Positions 1 to 7,584 of a stretch of 20,223 nt of DNA are shown piece by piece. How positions within the stretch are numbered: position 1 is the first letter of the stretch; each line of letters opens with the position of its first letter. The notes under the pieces are model-generated. The model was not told where the DNA came from, made no database searches, and was given only the letters and a program-made list of their open reading frames with translations. The position numbers and the translations under genes were made by a program. This DNA comes from an uncultured Chloroflexota bacterium (GTDB lineage Bacteria; Chloroflexota; Limnocylindria; Limnocylindrales; Limnocylindraceae): assembly GCA_903944295.1 (NCBI GenBank), contig CAJARA010000132.1:1-20223 (forward strand), read 5' to 3'.

Positions 1-14
1 AGATGTTCTATACT
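1..14 (+). promoter_or_regulatory. Right half of a LexA (SOS) box abutting a -10 element
   Basis: Bases 1-8 read AGATGTTC, which matches the last eight positions of the Gram-positive-type LexA operator GAAC-RNRY-GTTC (A-G-A-T fits RNRY). The left arm GAAC would lie just outside the window. Directly after it, TATACT at 9-14 is a good -10 hexamer, with 10 bases to the imuA ATG at 25. The operator would therefore sit in the -10/-35 spacer, a classical repression position, and drive the imuA-imuB-dnaE2 operon. The missing arm is inferred, not seen. Confidence 0.5.
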
Positions 15-24
15 CCCCCGTCCA

Positions 25-750
25 ATGGGAGAAGCCGCCGCAGCAACTGAGGCTCTTGCCCGCATCCAGCAGCGCTGGGGTGTGGGGGTCATTCGGCGTG
101 GGCGCGTTGTCACCGATCCGCAGCTGCGCGGTCTGGTGGTGCGGAGCAGTGGCTTCGCAGCACTGGATGCGCTCCTTGCGCCGCGTGGTGCACCAGATGG
201 TCTAACGCTGTTGCGCGGTGCGGTTGGTTCCGGTCGCACCACACTCGCACTGCGCACCGCCGCGGCAACACAGGCTGCTGGTGGTGCGGTGGCGTGGATC
301 GATGCGTCGCACACCTTTGACGGACTCGAAGCCGCATCACGCGGTGTGGCGCTGATGTCGCTTCCTATCATCGTGCCGCGCGGTGTTGATGAGGCGCTGG
401 AGATGGCGGGGAGCATCCTCTCTGCAGATGCTGCAGATCTGATCGTCCTTGATTGCGCAGGGGTGCGCGCGAGTGTGCGCACTGATGCACTAGAGCGCCT
501 GGCGGCGCGCGCGCGACGCGCCGGTACGTCAATTGTTGCGCTCGTTGATGGTGACAGCACTGCGTTGAGCGATCTTGCACTCGGCTGCAGAACCGTTGAC
601 TGGCTGCGCGTTGGTGCAGATGTTGTGGGGCGACGCATGGAGGTGCAGCTGCACTCTGGTCCGCGCAACGGTGCATCGGTGCTGATTGATCTGCTTGAAG
701 GTCGTGGTGCGCGCGAGGCGATCCGCAACGGCCGGATCGCCGCCTCATAG
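25..750 (+). CDS. imuA: ImuA-like RecA-fold protein of the SOS mutasome
   Basis: A 241-aa RecA-superfamily protein, the first gene of a mutagenic translesion-synthesis operon. A P-loop-like segment lies at residues 65-73 (GAVGSGRTT), where the invariant Walker A lysine is arginine (R71). A Walker B-like strand ends in Asp at 137-143 (ADLIVLD). In this family ImuA is a non-recombinase RecA relative that works with ImuB and DnaE2 in damage-induced mutagenesis; ATP use is uncertain here because of the K-to-R change. The start at ATG 25 lies just after a -10 element and a half LexA box; the reading frame is open to the window edge, so an earlier start cannot be excluded. imuB follows after one base. 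Assignment rests on fold motifs plus the neighbouring imuB, DUF6504 and dnaE2. Confidence 0.75.
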   Translation: MGEAAAATEALARIQQRWGVGVIRRGRVVTDPQLRGLVVRSSGFAALDALLAPRGAPDGLTLLRGAVGSGRTTLALRTAAATQAAGGAVAWIDASHTFDGLEAASRGVALMSLPIIVPRGVDEALEMAGSILSADAADLIVLDCAGVRASVRTDALERLAARARRAGTSIVALVDGDSTALSDLALGCRTVDWLRVGADVVGRRMEVQLHSGPRNGASVLIDLLEGRGAREAIRNGRIAAS

Positions 751-751
751 C

Positions 752-1816
752 GTGCCGCGCACGCTGCATCTGCACTGGCCTGGATTAGTGAGCGACGCGG
801 CTGCGCCGCACCTGCGCAGTGCGCAGCATGCGCTCGGCAGGATCTCGCCACTCGTTCACTGGAGCAGCACACGCATTGAGATCGGTATCGATGGACTGCA
901 GGCGCGCAACGGAGATGAACGCGGCGTGCTGCAGGCGGCACTCCGTAGCGTCCGCACGCATCTGCGAAGTGCGCCGTTGTGCGCAATAGCGAGTAGCCGA
1001 CTCGCCGCAGCGGCGGCGGCGCAGGACGAAGCGTGCAGGGTGCTGTTGCCTGGTGAGGAGCGTGAGTATCTGGCGGAGCAGCCGATTGAGACGCTCCTGC
1101 TCGCCGCTACCAGCCGTTCTAATGAGGAGCTTGCGGCGGCGGTGGAGCGCTGCCGCCTCCTTGGGGTGCGCACCCTCGGCGGGCTCGCCAGGCTTCGCAG
1201 CGGGGAGCTTGCGGCGCGGCTCGGCGCGGTTGCGAGCCTCCTGATCCCGCTCGCCCGCGGCGAGGATGTGCAGCCGATCCTCCCCCTGCCGCTCCCTCGC
1301 CGCCTCGTGGCGCGCGAGCCGTTCGACCAGCCGCTCACCTCTATAGAGGAGCTGCGCTTCCCGCTCCGCCGCGCGCTGGAGGACCTCCTGGCGCGCGTCC
1401 GTCGCGACGGCGCCGCCGTGGGCCTGGTGCGACTCCACCTTGCCCGCGAGCGCGGCCGCCCACTCCGCGCCGTGGCGCGACTCCCGCTCCCCACCACCGA
1501 TCGCACGCAGATTGAGCGCCTCTTGTTGGCCGCGTTGGAGCGCGCGGTTGCTGCGGCGCGCGGCGAGCGCCTCGACCTTGATGGCATCCTCAGCGCACAC
1601 CTGCAGTTCGACGGCGTCCTCCCCGCGAGTGGCGATCAGCTGACGCTGCTCGGCGCGCGCTCGCCGCGCGTGGATCGACTCGCCTGGAGCACCGCCGCGA
1701 TTGCCATTCGCTACGGCGCCGATCGCGTGCTGCACGCCGAAGTGGTGGACCCAGACGACGCGCGCGCCGAGCGCCGCACGCGCATGCGCCGCGCGCACCC
1801 GGAGATCTCCGAATGA
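752..1816 (+). CDS. imuB: Short ImuB-like Y-family polymerase homologue lacking the fingers region
   Basis: Predicted 354 aa from GTG 752, one base after the imuA stop. This start gives an N-terminus (PRTLHLHWPGL) resembling the usual ImuB first strand; ATG 686 inside imuA is rejected. ImuB proteins are catalytically dead Y-family relatives that act as hubs linking the clamp, ImuA and DnaE2. Here the first strand runs almost directly into the ISPLV/IEIGIDGL palm segment, so the roughly 60 residues that usually hold the fingers appear to be absent (typical ImuB is about 500 aa). A helix-hairpin-helix-like segment (LGVRTLGGLARL) and a little-finger-like region follow. A clamp-binding-type pentapeptide, QLTLL, is encoded at 1637-1651 (Q296), in the position where ImuB proteins carry QLxLF-like motifs. 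No DxD catalytic pair is visible. Confidence 0.78.
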   Translation: MPRTLHLHWPGLVSDAAAPHLRSAQHALGRISPLVHWSSTRIEIGIDGLQARNGDERGVLQAALRSVRTHLRSAPLCAIASSRLAAAAAAQDEACRVLLPGEEREYLAEQPIETLLLAATSRSNEELAAAVERCRLLGVRTLGGLARLRSGELAARLGAVASLLIPLARGEDVQPILPLPLPRRLVAREPFDQPLTSIEELRFPLRRALEDLLARVRRDGAAVGLVRLHLARERGRPLRAVARLPLPTTDRTQIERLLLAALERAVAAARGERLDLDGILSAHLQFDGVLPASGDQLTLLGARSPRVDRLAWSTAAIAIRYGADRVLHAEVVDPDDARAERRTRMRRAHPEISE

Positions 1817-1829
1817 TGCGGGTGGTGCG

Positions 1830-2078
1830 ATGACGCGCGTGATGCGACCGGCTACGGCGCTGCGCGTCCACGAAGGCGCTGCAGGGATCCCAGAGAGCAT
1901 TGAGCTGTTTGGTGTGGTGAGCAACGTGCAGGTGGTGGAGCGCTGGCGCATCAGCGAACGCTGGTGGCCGCAGCCGATCGATCGCGAATACCTGCGCGTC
2001 ACCGGACCCGGCTGGCTGGCGCTGATCTTCCACGATCTCCTCTCTGGCGGCTGGTTCCTTGAGCGCATCTATGACTGA
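1830..2078 (+). CDS. DUF6504 family small protein of the ImuB/DnaE2 operon
   Basis: An 82-aa protein starting at ATG 1830, 13 bases after the imuB stop, and overlapping dnaE2 by 8 bases (dnaE2 ATG 2071, stop here 2076-2078), which suggests translational coupling. The C-terminal half has the DUF6504 pattern: a predicted strand VVERWRISERWW, then a strand LRVTGPG and the ending GWFLERIYD. Members of this family are often encoded beside imuB/dnaE2 or fused to ImuB-like proteins; the biochemical role is unknown. It has no signal peptide or membrane segment. The operon position suggests an accessory factor of the mutasome. ATG 1842 is an alternative start. Confidence 0.72.
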   Translation: MTRVMRPATALRVHEGAAGIPESIELFGVVSNVQVVERWRISERWWPQPIDREYLRVTGPGWLALIFHDLLSGGWFLERIYD

Positions 2079-5000
2079 TCGTTTTACAGATGTGCCGTTT
2101 GCTGAGCTGCATGCAAAGTCGGCCTTCAGTTTCTTGCGCGCCACCGCAACACCTGAAGCGCTCGTTGCGCGCGCCGTGGAGCTGGGGCTGCACGGCCTTG
2201 CACTCGTTGATGAAGGGTCGCTCTCTGGCGCGGTGCGCTTCATCCGCGCCGCGCAGGCGGCGCAACTTCCCGCGCTGCTCGGCGTGGAGTTTGAAATGGC
2301 AGACCCCGCCGTGCCAGATATTGACGGCATCGTCCTACCGCTCCCGCGTTCGCGCGCGGGTGATTCGGAGGTGGCGGTATTGGATGGTGTGGCGCAGCAG
2401 CCGCTCCCGCAACGGCAGCGGCGTCCGCTCAACGAACTGGTGCCACATGCGGATCGACGCGGCGTGGCGGATGCGGAGCTGGGGCCGCGCCTTGTGGCAC
2501 TCGCCACTGACGAGCGCGGCTACCGTTCGCTCGCGCGCCTGCTGAGCCGCTCCAACCTTGAGGCGAGCAAAGGGGTCACGCGACTACGGCACGCCCTGCT
2601 AGACGATCATCTGCGCGAGTATCCAAGCTCACTGATCCTCATCGCACCCTTTGATGAGAGTGAGATTGCGCGCCGCCTCGCCGCGGGTGATCGCGCTGGC
2701 GCACGCGCCGCCGTGGAGCGACTCGCCGCACTCGCGTTGCGCGGCTCGCTACACCTTGAACTTGTGGATCGCCAACTGCGCGGTGATGCCTGGCTCTTAG
2801 ACGAGGTGGCGGCACTTGCGGCACGCTGCAGTCTTCCACTGATTGCGAGCGCCGCACCGCGCAGTGCTCTGCCGAGTGAACGTGAACTCCTAGATGCGCT
2901 CACTGGCATCCGCCACGGCCTCCCCATCCATCGCTTGGGTCCGCTCCGTTTTCCACAGGCAGAGACGCACCTGCGCTCAGGCCCGGAGCTGCTCGCCGCG
3001 CATCCAGCATGGAGTTCTGCAGCTGCGCAAACGGGTCTGATTGCGGCGGGGGCTGACATCCACCTGGACTTTGCGCGCGTGCGATTTGCGGGGATCGACC
3101 TCCCTTCAGGTGTGAGCGCCGACCAAGAGCTTGCGCGCCAGGTGCAGGCTGGTGTGCCGCGCCGCTACCCAGAGGGCGGCGCGGAGCTAGAGCGGCGCAT
3201 TGCGGGCGAACTCGCCGCCATTGAACGCACGGGGCTCGCCGAGTTCTTCCTCCTCTGTGCGGAGATCGTGCGGGACGCGCATGCAGATGGGATCGCCGCA
3301 CAGGGTCGCGGGAGTGCCGGGGATTCGGTCATTGCGTATCTTCTCGGCATCACGCGCGTGGATCCGATTCGCCACAACCTGATCTTCGAACGCTTCCTCA
3401 ACGAAGGACGCGAGTCGTATCCGGATGTGGATGTGGACTTCGCCTCCGATCGGCGTGATGAGGTGATTGATGCGGTGCTGCAGCGCTTCGGCCCGCGCCA
3501 TGTGGCGCTCGTCTGCACCTTCATCACCTACCGCTCGCGCTCCGCCGCGCGCGACGTTGGACTCGCGCTCGGGCTCCCTGAAGCGCTCGTGGACGAAGGC
3601 GCGCGCAAACTAGAGGCGCACGATTCCTCTGTGGTTGGTGCCCAGCTCGCCGCCGATCCGCGCTGGGGGGCGCTCCTGCGCTCAAACATCAGCGCGAGTG
3701 GCGAGACGCTCTGGGAGCGCTGGGTCCGACTCTGCGATGAGATCGACGGCCTGCCGCGTCATCGCTCCATGCACCCTGGTGGCATCGTTGCCACCGCCGA
3801 ACCGTTGGACGAACTCGCCCCCGTGGAGCGCTCCAGTGACGGCACGCGTGCGGTGCTGCAGTTCGACAAGCACGACATTGAGGCGCTCAAGTTGGTGAAG
3901 CTCGATCTCCTTGGTCTTGGCATCCTCACCGCGATCACCGACGCGTTGGATCTCATTGCGCGCGATGTTGGCGCGCGGCCCGATCTTGATGCGCTCCCAG
4001 AGGAGATCGCCGAAGTCTGGCGCGCCGTGGGGGCGGCGGACACGATCGGCGTCTTCCAGATTGAGAGTCGCGCGCAGCAGCAGTCGCTCCCGCGCACCAA
4101 GCCCGTGAAGATGGATGACCTGGTGGCGCAGGTCGCCATCATTCGGCCCGGACCCATCCAAGGGAATGCGGTGCATCCGTATCTGCGCCGTCGCGCTGGA
4201 CTCGAGAGCGTCACCTATCCGCATCAGTCACTCGCGCCGATCTTGGACGAGACGCTCGGCGTGATCCTCTACCAAGAGCAGGTGATGCGCATCGCGATTG
4301 AGGTTGCCGGCTTCACCCCTGGCGCCTCCGATGTCTTCCGCCGCGCCATGGGTTCGGCGCGATCCGAACGCGAGATGGAGCTGCTCCGGACGCGCTTCGT
4401 TGACGGCGCCATCAGCACCGTTGGGATGCGCGCGGCTGATGCCACGGAGCTCTTTGAGCGCGTCGCTGCCTTTGCCTCATTCGGCTTCGCGAAGTCGCAC
4501 GCCGCCGCTTTCGCGCGCACCGCCTTTGAGAGCGTCTGGTTGCGCCTCCACTATCCGGCGCACTATCTCGCCGGCCTCATCCGCGCGCAGCCGATGGGCT
4601 TCTACCCCGTTGAGGCGCTGATCCACGACGCGCGCCGCCACGGCGTCACCGTGCAGCCGGTCTGCATCAATCGCTCAGCAGCGCGCACTTCCACTGAGCC
4701 GGCTCAAGCTCGTGGAGCAATCAGCAGCGATCCCTTCATCGTGATCCCCACCACTGCAGAGCGCGCCGCCGCCGGATCGGAGCACGCGCTCTCGTACGCC
4801 GTCCGACTCGGCTTGAATCTGGTGCGCGGCGTTGGTACGCGCACCGCAGAGCGCATCGTTGCGGAGCGGACGCGCGGCGGTGACTTCCGATCACTGGATG
4901 ACCTGGCGCGGCGCACCCAGCTCCCGCTCAGCGCACTGGAGCGCCTGATTCGCGCCGGCGCGCTGGATACGTTCGGTGCGGAGCGTCGTGCGCTCCTCTG

Positions 5001-5484
5001 GCAGGCGGCGGAGGTTGGGGCGGAGATCGCGCTTCCGCCGAGTACTGCCCCCGCGCACCTCACGCCCGTTGATCGGCTGGAGGCGCTCATCGACGCACAC
5101 GGCCTTGTTGGCGCGGATCCCACCATGCAGCCGATCGAACTCTGGCGCGACGCGCTCACCCGCACCGGCACCGCCACCGTTGCCTCACTCCGTCAGCGCG
5201 CCGCAGGTCCTGCGCGCATCGCTGGTCTCCTGTTGAGCAGGCAGCAGCCGCCAACGGCGCACGGCACCGTCTTCTTGGCGCTGGAAGATGAGACGGGGAT
5301 CGCCAACGTCACGATCCGTGCGCGCGACTGGCCGCGCCTCCGCGGCGCCGTCCGCAGCGCTTCGCTCCTCCTTGTTGAGGGCGAGCTGCAGCGCACCGGC
5401 GAGGTGGCGAACCTTGTCGCCACGCGTATCGCCCCACTCACGCGTGCAGACATCAAGCGGTACGCACGAATCAGCTTCCGTTGA
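2071..5484 (+). CDS. dnaE2: Error-prone DNA polymerase III alpha subunit DnaE2 (ImuC)
   Basis: A 1137-aa C-family polymerase that carries out translesion synthesis with ImuA/ImuB. The PHP domain starts at about residue 10, but its metal ligands are degraded: HAKS (H14, K16 replaces the second His) and VDEGS (D47, E48) replace the usual HxHS and TDH, as expected for a non-proofreading DnaE2. The palm carries GRGSAGDS, then PDVDVDF with D454 and D456, and KLDLLGLG with D612, completing the catalytic triad. HPGG, IFQIESRAQ-like (QIESRAQQQ) and AIIRPGPIQG follow, the last two being diagnostic of DnaE2. A helix-hairpin-helix region and a C-terminal OB fold (about 1046-1120) complete the usual order. 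ATG 2071 is chosen over TTG 2059 because it gives the family N-terminus and overlaps the upstream stop. Length is normal. Confidence 0.95.
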   Translation: MTDRFTDVPFAELHAKSAFSFLRATATPEALVARAVELGLHGLALVDEGSLSGAVRFIRAAQAAQLPALLGVEFEMADPAVPDIDGIVLPLPRSRAGDSEVAVLDGVAQQPLPQRQRRPLNELVPHADRRGVADAELGPRLVALATDERGYRSLARLLSRSNLEASKGVTRLRHALLDDHLREYPSSLILIAPFDESEIARRLAAGDRAGARAAVERLAALALRGSLHLELVDRQLRGDAWLLDEVAALAARCSLPLIASAAPRSALPSERELLDALTGIRHGLPIHRLGPLRFPQAETHLRSGPELLAAHPAWSSAAAQTGLIAAGADIHLDFARVRFAGIDLPSGVSADQELARQVQAGVPRRYPEGGAELERRIAGELAAIERTGLAEFFLLCAEIVRDAHADGIAAQGRGSAGDSVIAYLLGITRVDPIRHNLIFERFLNEGRESYPDVDVDFASDRRDEVIDAVLQRFGPRHVALVCTFITYRSRSAARDVGLALGLPEALVDEGARKLEAHDSSVVGAQLAADPRWGALLRSNISASGETLWERWVRLCDEIDGLPRHRSMHPGGIVATAEPLDELAPVERSSDGTRAVLQFDKHDIEALKLVKLDLLGLGILTAITDALDLIARDVGARPDLDALPEEIAEVWRAVGAADTIGVFQIESRAQQQSLPRTKPVKMDDLVAQVAIIRPGPIQGNAVHPYLRRRAGLESVTYPHQSLAPILDETLGVILYQEQVMRIAIEVAGFTPGASDVFRRAMGSARSEREMELLRTRFVDGAISTVGMRAADATELFERVAAFASFGFAKSHAAAFARTAFESVWLRLHYPAHYLAGLIRAQPMGFYPVEALIHDARRHGVTVQPVCINRSAARTSTEPAQARGAISSDPFIVIPTTAERAAAGSEHALSYAVRLGLNLVRGVGTRTAERIVAERTRGGDFRSLDDLARRTQLPLSALERLIRAGALDTFGAERRALLWQAAEVGAEIALPPSTAPAHLTPVDRLEALIDAHGLVGADPTMQPIELWRDALTRTGTATVASLRQRAAGPARIAGLLLSRQQPPTAHGTVFLALEDETGIANVTIRARDWPRLRGAVRSASLLLVEGELQRTGEVANLVATRIAPLTRADIKRYARISFR

Positions 5485-5488
5485 GCGC

Positions 5489-5500
5489 TATCCTCTGCAC
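5489..5500 (+). promoter_or_regulatory. Possible leaderless promoter of the SRAP gene
   Basis: TATCCT at 5489-5494 is followed by exactly six bases and then the ATG at 5501. The same -10/N6/ATG spacing recurs at four other starts in this window. It would let the SRAP gene be transcribed apart from the SOS operon, giving a transcript that begins at or next to the ATG. No -35 consensus is evident. Confidence 0.4.
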
Positions 5501-6268
5501 ATGTGTGGACGCATCGTGCAGAGCAGCAGCCCAGAGGAGATTGCGCGCGAGTTCGGCGCGGCGATTGACCCGGTGATGCGCGGCACGTGGGAGCCGCACT
5601 GGAACGCCGCACCAACCTCCACCGCCGCGCTGATTGCCCCGCATGCTGAAGTTCAGGAGCGTGGTGAAACGGTGGTCCATGAACGGCTCCTCACCTACGC
5701 GCGCTGGGGACTCGTCCCGCACTGGGCAAAAGACGAGACGCTCGGCAACAGACTCTTCAATGCGCGTGCAGAAACGGTAGATACGCTGCCGAGCTTCCGC
5801 GACGCCTTCAAGAGCGGACGCGTGATCGTCCCAATTGACGCCTTCTACGAGTGGGAGAACCCAGAACATCTGGAGGCACTCGGCACGCCAATCTCCAAGA
5901 AGGCGCCGAAGCAGCCCTGGGCGTTTCTTCCAGCAAGCGGCGGCCACTTTGCGCTGGCTGGACTCGCGAGCATCCGCACCGGCGCGAACGGCGCACCACT
6001 GCGCACCTTCACGCTGATCACCACCGAAGCGAACGCCGTGGTTGGCCGCATCCACGACCGCATGCCCGTGATGCTCAACACGCTGGAAGAGCGCGCCGCA
6101 TGGCTCAACGAGCGCACCCCCATCGCCGAGATCCGCTCGCTCCTCGGCCCCGCACCCGACGCGCTGGTGCTCTCACGTCGTGTCTCGCGCGCCGTCTCCA
6201 ACGCACGCAATGAAGGACCACGCCTCCTCGAAGAGATCCCCGACGAGAGTGTGGGGCTCGGTCTCTAG
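5501..6268 (+). CDS. yedK: SOS response-associated peptidase (SRAP, YedK/HMCES family)
   Basis: A 255-aa SRAP-domain protein. Family members attach covalently to abasic sites in single-stranded DNA through a thiazolidine formed by Cys2, protecting the site from cleavage. The key residues are visible: C2 in MCGR, N87 in LFNARAET, E117 in FYEWE and H185 in IHDRMP; also NAAPT and RWGLVPHWAKD. ATG 5501 is the only start that exposes Cys2 after Met removal, so the longer upstream reading frame is wrong. It begins 16 bases after the dnaE2 stop. Beside imuA/imuB/dnaE2 it fits a damage-tolerance role in which abasic sites are shielded while mutagenic synthesis occurs. No Shine-Dalgarno sequence is visible. 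Confidence 0.93.
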   Translation: MCGRIVQSSSPEEIAREFGAAIDPVMRGTWEPHWNAAPTSTAALIAPHAEVQERGETVVHERLLTYARWGLVPHWAKDETLGNRLFNARAETVDTLPSFRDAFKSGRVIVPIDAFYEWENPEHLEALGTPISKKAPKQPWAFLPASGGHFALAGLASIRTGANGAPLRTFTLITTEANAVVGRIHDRMPVMLNTLEERAAWLNERTPIAEIRSLLGPAPDALVLSRRVSRAVSNARNEGPRLLEEIPDESVGLGL

Positions 6269-6286
6269 CGCGAGGCTAGTGCAGGA

Positions 6287-7516
6287 CTAGTCGAGATCGA
6301 CGGAGGAGAGGGTGCGCAGGCCGTGTTCGGCAATGGCGCGATTCACGCGGTCAGGGACCGACTGATAGCCGTTGGTGAAGTCGCCTGGCTGTTCGCTGAG
6401 GATGCGCATGGCGTGCGCCTGGAGGGCGAAGCCGAGGTCCATCACCTCAATCTGATGGCCGATGGCGGCGGTGAGGTTGAGCATCTCGCCGCGGGCGAGC
6501 AGGTGCACCTTGCGGCCGTTCGGCAGGTCGAACTCCTCCACGTGCAGGTTCACCTGGCGCGCCCCCGTTGAGAGTGCGCGCAGGCCCGCAACATCAATCT
6601 CTGTTGCAAAGTGCCCCATGTTACCGAGCATCGCGCCGTCTTTGAGCTTGAGGAACTGCTCCTTCAAGATGATGCCTGGGTGGCCAGTCACGGTGATGAT
6701 CGTGTCGGCGCGCTCAGCGGCGCGGTTGATATCTGTCACGAGCATTCCTTCAAACGCCGACTCCAGCGCCTTGACCGGATCCGTCTCCACCACAATGACG
6801 ATTGCCCCGAGCGCGCGCAGCGTGCGCGCTAAGCTCCTGCCGCACCAGCCGAAGCCGATCACGGCGAAGGTCTTCCCTGCAATGAGTGCGTTCGTGGCGC
6901 GCATAAAGCCGTCAACCGCGGCCGGCCCAATGCCGCGCTCGCTCTCAAAGCCAAGCTTGATCGGGCTGTCGTTAATCACGATCACGGGGAAGTTCACCTT
7001 GCCGTCAAGTTCACCAACAAGTCGGTTGCGACCGGAGGTGGTCTCCTCGGTTGCCGCAACCACGCGGTGCCCTCGCCCATCCACACTCCCTGCAATCAGA
7101 TCTGCGCCGTTATCAAGCAGCAGATCAGGCTTCGACGCAAGGATGCGTTCAATGTGCGCGTGATGCGCTGGCATATCGTCTGCCTTAATGGAGTAGATCC
7201 GAACGCCTGCTCGGGTTGCCATGGCCGCCGCAACACCATCATCAGTAGTGGCCGGACTCCCCGTCCAGATCACCTCAGCGCCGCCCGCAACGAGTGTCTC
7301 AACCAGGACCGCCGTCTTCGCCTCCGCGTGCAGGCACATCCCAATGCGTCGCCCTTTGAGTGGTTTATCGCGTTCAAACTCGGCGCGGAGTCGTCCAAGC
7401 ACTGGCATGTGGCTGCGCGCCCAACTGATGCGCGCCTCACCGCTCTCCGCGAGTGATGGGTTCGCAATAACGCTCTGCTCAAGCGATGCGATTGGTGGAG
7501 TCGTATCGCTACCCAT
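6287..7516 (-). CDS. ahcY: S-adenosylhomocysteine hydrolase-like protein with altered substrate site
   Basis: A 409-aa protein of the adenosylhomocysteinase family, which reversibly hydrolyses SAH to adenosine and homocysteine with bound NAD. The NAD-binding loop GFGWCGR lies at 221-227, and TEETTSG at 157-163, K187, H302 (GHFATEID) and H354 (IGHQ) are kept. Several positions that contact adenosine in the human enzyme differ: the HMT-V-E motif is HAEAK (E65 for Thr57, K67 for Glu59), DD is DN (N136 for Asp131), and after the lysine FDN is FES (E191, S192 for Asp190, Asn191). The protein lacks the insert of long bacterial SAH hydrolases and the KxxHYRY tail. It may hydrolyse SAH or a related thioether nucleoside. 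It is 68 bases downstream of, and collinear with, a membrane-anchored unknown. Confidence 0.82.
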   Translation of the reverse strand: MGSDTTPPIASLEQSVIANPSLAESGEARISWARSHMPVLGRLRAEFERDKPLKGRRIGMCLHAEAKTAVLVETLVAGGAEVIWTGSPATTDDGVAAAMATRAGVRIYSIKADDMPAHHAHIERILASKPDLLLDNGADLIAGSVDGRGHRVVAATEETTSGRNRLVGELDGKVNFPVIVINDSPIKLGFESERGIGPAAVDGFMRATNALIAGKTFAVIGFGWCGRSLARTLRALGAIVIVVETDPVKALESAFEGMLVTDINRAAERADTIITVTGHPGIILKEQFLKLKDGAMLGNMGHFATEIDVAGLRALSTGARQVNLHVEEFDLPNGRKVHLLARGEMLNLTAAIGHQIEVMDLGFALQAHAMRILSEQPGDFTNGYQSVPDRVNRAIAEHGLRTLSSVDLD

Positions 7517-7523
7517 ACGGCTG

Positions 7524-7529
7524 ACCCTA
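7524..7529 (-). promoter_or_regulatory. Possible -10 of a leaderless ahcY-like transcript
   Basis: On the minus strand TAGGGT is followed by seven bases and the ATG at 7516. No Shine-Dalgarno sequence is present before this start. The spacing resembles other starts in the window (six bases), but the hexamer is weak and no -35 is visible. Confidence 0.3.
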
Positions 7530-7584
7530 CACCCTGCCTCCGCCTGCTACGGGCGGTGTCTCACGAGGCTGAGGCTGAGTTGAT

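Noticed and set aside
686..751. Earlier ATG start for imuB at 686
   Set aside because: It would overlap imuA by 65 bases and adds residues unlike the ImuB N-terminus; GTG 752 gives the expected first strand.
785..2068. Long minus-strand open frame opposite imuB (427 codons)
   Set aside because: Arg/Ala/Gln-rich low-complexity translation with no motifs; it is the antisense shadow of imuB and DUF6504.
1590..2507. Minus-strand open frame of 305 codons
   Set aside because: It crosses three real genes on the other strand and has Ser/Arg/Ala-rich shadow composition.
6269..6286. CTAG-rich repeats between the convergent yedK and ahcY-like genes as a terminator
   Set aside because: The CTAG motifs are direct or self-palindromic and form no stable stem; no T-tract.
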